DNA of 6,375 bases from NCBI GenBank assembly GCA_029938985.1, contig JAOZTW010000317.1, positions 1 through 6,375 of the forward strand, read 5' to 3'. Position 1 is the stretch's first letter. Each line of letters opens with the position of its first letter. The DNA comes from Bacteroidales bacterium. GTDB lineage: Bacteria; Bacteroidota; Bacteroidia; Bacteroidales; JAOZQN01. Of this stretch, positions 6,316-6,375 are shown in pieces. Under the pieces are notes generated by a model. The model saw nothing but the letters and a program-made list of their open reading frames with translations. It ran no database searches and was not told the DNA's origin. Position numbers and translations under genes: made by a program.

Positions 6316-6375
6316 ATTTATTAATAATAAAAATTTATAATTCTATGAAAAAAATATTCAATATTCAATATAGAA
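6289..6375. repeat. 182-bp tandem repeat unit, copy 2 (cut by window end)
   Basis: Bases 6289-6375 are identical to 6107-6193 over all 87 positions visible, at an offset of exactly 182. The copy is truncated only by the window edge, so the full unit and possibly further copies lie beyond. Perfect identity in AT-rich non-coding DNA points to recent duplication or ongoing homogenisation. Confidence 0.9.

Larger units (their letters stand above)
6089..6375. other. Non-coding repeat region downstream of the UbiB-like gene
   Basis: No gene can be supported in this 287-base tail of the window. It is filled by a tandemly repeated unit with nested inverted repeats, described in the separate entries. 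The A/T-rich interior is stop-laden in all frames, so it encodes no transposase here. A C-run with an imperfect stem (6099-6105 with 6119-6125, one T-T mismatch) follows a T-rich stretch just after the gene and could help end transcription, though it lacks a T run on its 3' side. Confidence 0.6.

Noticed and set aside
6107..6375. CRISPR array
   Set aside because: The repeat spacing is 182 bp and the intervening sequence is part of the repeat itself, so there are no short unique spacers.

Overview
The window looks like chromosomal DNA from an AT-rich member of the Bacteroidota, probably an anaerobe or facultative anaerobe. This is inferred from strong A/T bias in coding and intergenic DNA, A-rich leaders without a Shine-Dalgarno motif before the start codons, the style of the encoded proteins, and the oxygen-independent (radical SAM) form of coproporphyrinogen oxidase. 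No marker gene proves the phylum.

Layout: four genes lie on the + strand, with almost no coding signal on the other strand. (1) 129-1160 is hemE, uroporphyrinogen decarboxylase. (2) 1161-1417 is an AT-rich gap holding a heptamer repeat and a weak inverted repeat. (3) 1418-2971 encodes an unusually long calcineurin-like (PPP-type) metallophosphoesterase. It ends in a good intrinsic terminator (2971-2996). (4) 3021-4397 is hemN, oxygen-independent coproporphyrinogen III dehydrogenase. (5) 4415-6088 is an ABC1/AarF/UbiB-type atypical kinase with two C-terminal membrane helices, 17 bp after hemN and probably co-transcribed with it. (6) 6089-6375 is non-coding and holds a 182-bp unit with 17-bp terminal inverted repeats, followed directly by a second copy that runs off the window end.

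How the genes work together: HemE makes coproporphyrinogen III from uroporphyrinogen III, and HemN converts that to protoporphyrinogen IX without oxygen, so two successive heme-pathway steps are encoded here. The UbiB-like protein belongs to a family tied to isoprenoid-quinone metabolism; in Bacteroidota the quinone is normally menaquinone, so a link to the respiratory chain is plausible but inferred. The metallophosphoesterase has no obvious part in heme synthesis. It sits between the two heme genes, looks even more AT-rich, and is bounded by a repeat-bearing gap on one side and a terminator on the other, as an inserted gene might be.

I found no dramatic new system. The items most worth a second look are the tandem inverted-repeat element at the 3' end, the long insert inside the phosphoesterase, and sequence departures in conserved motifs of HemE and the UbiB-like protein.
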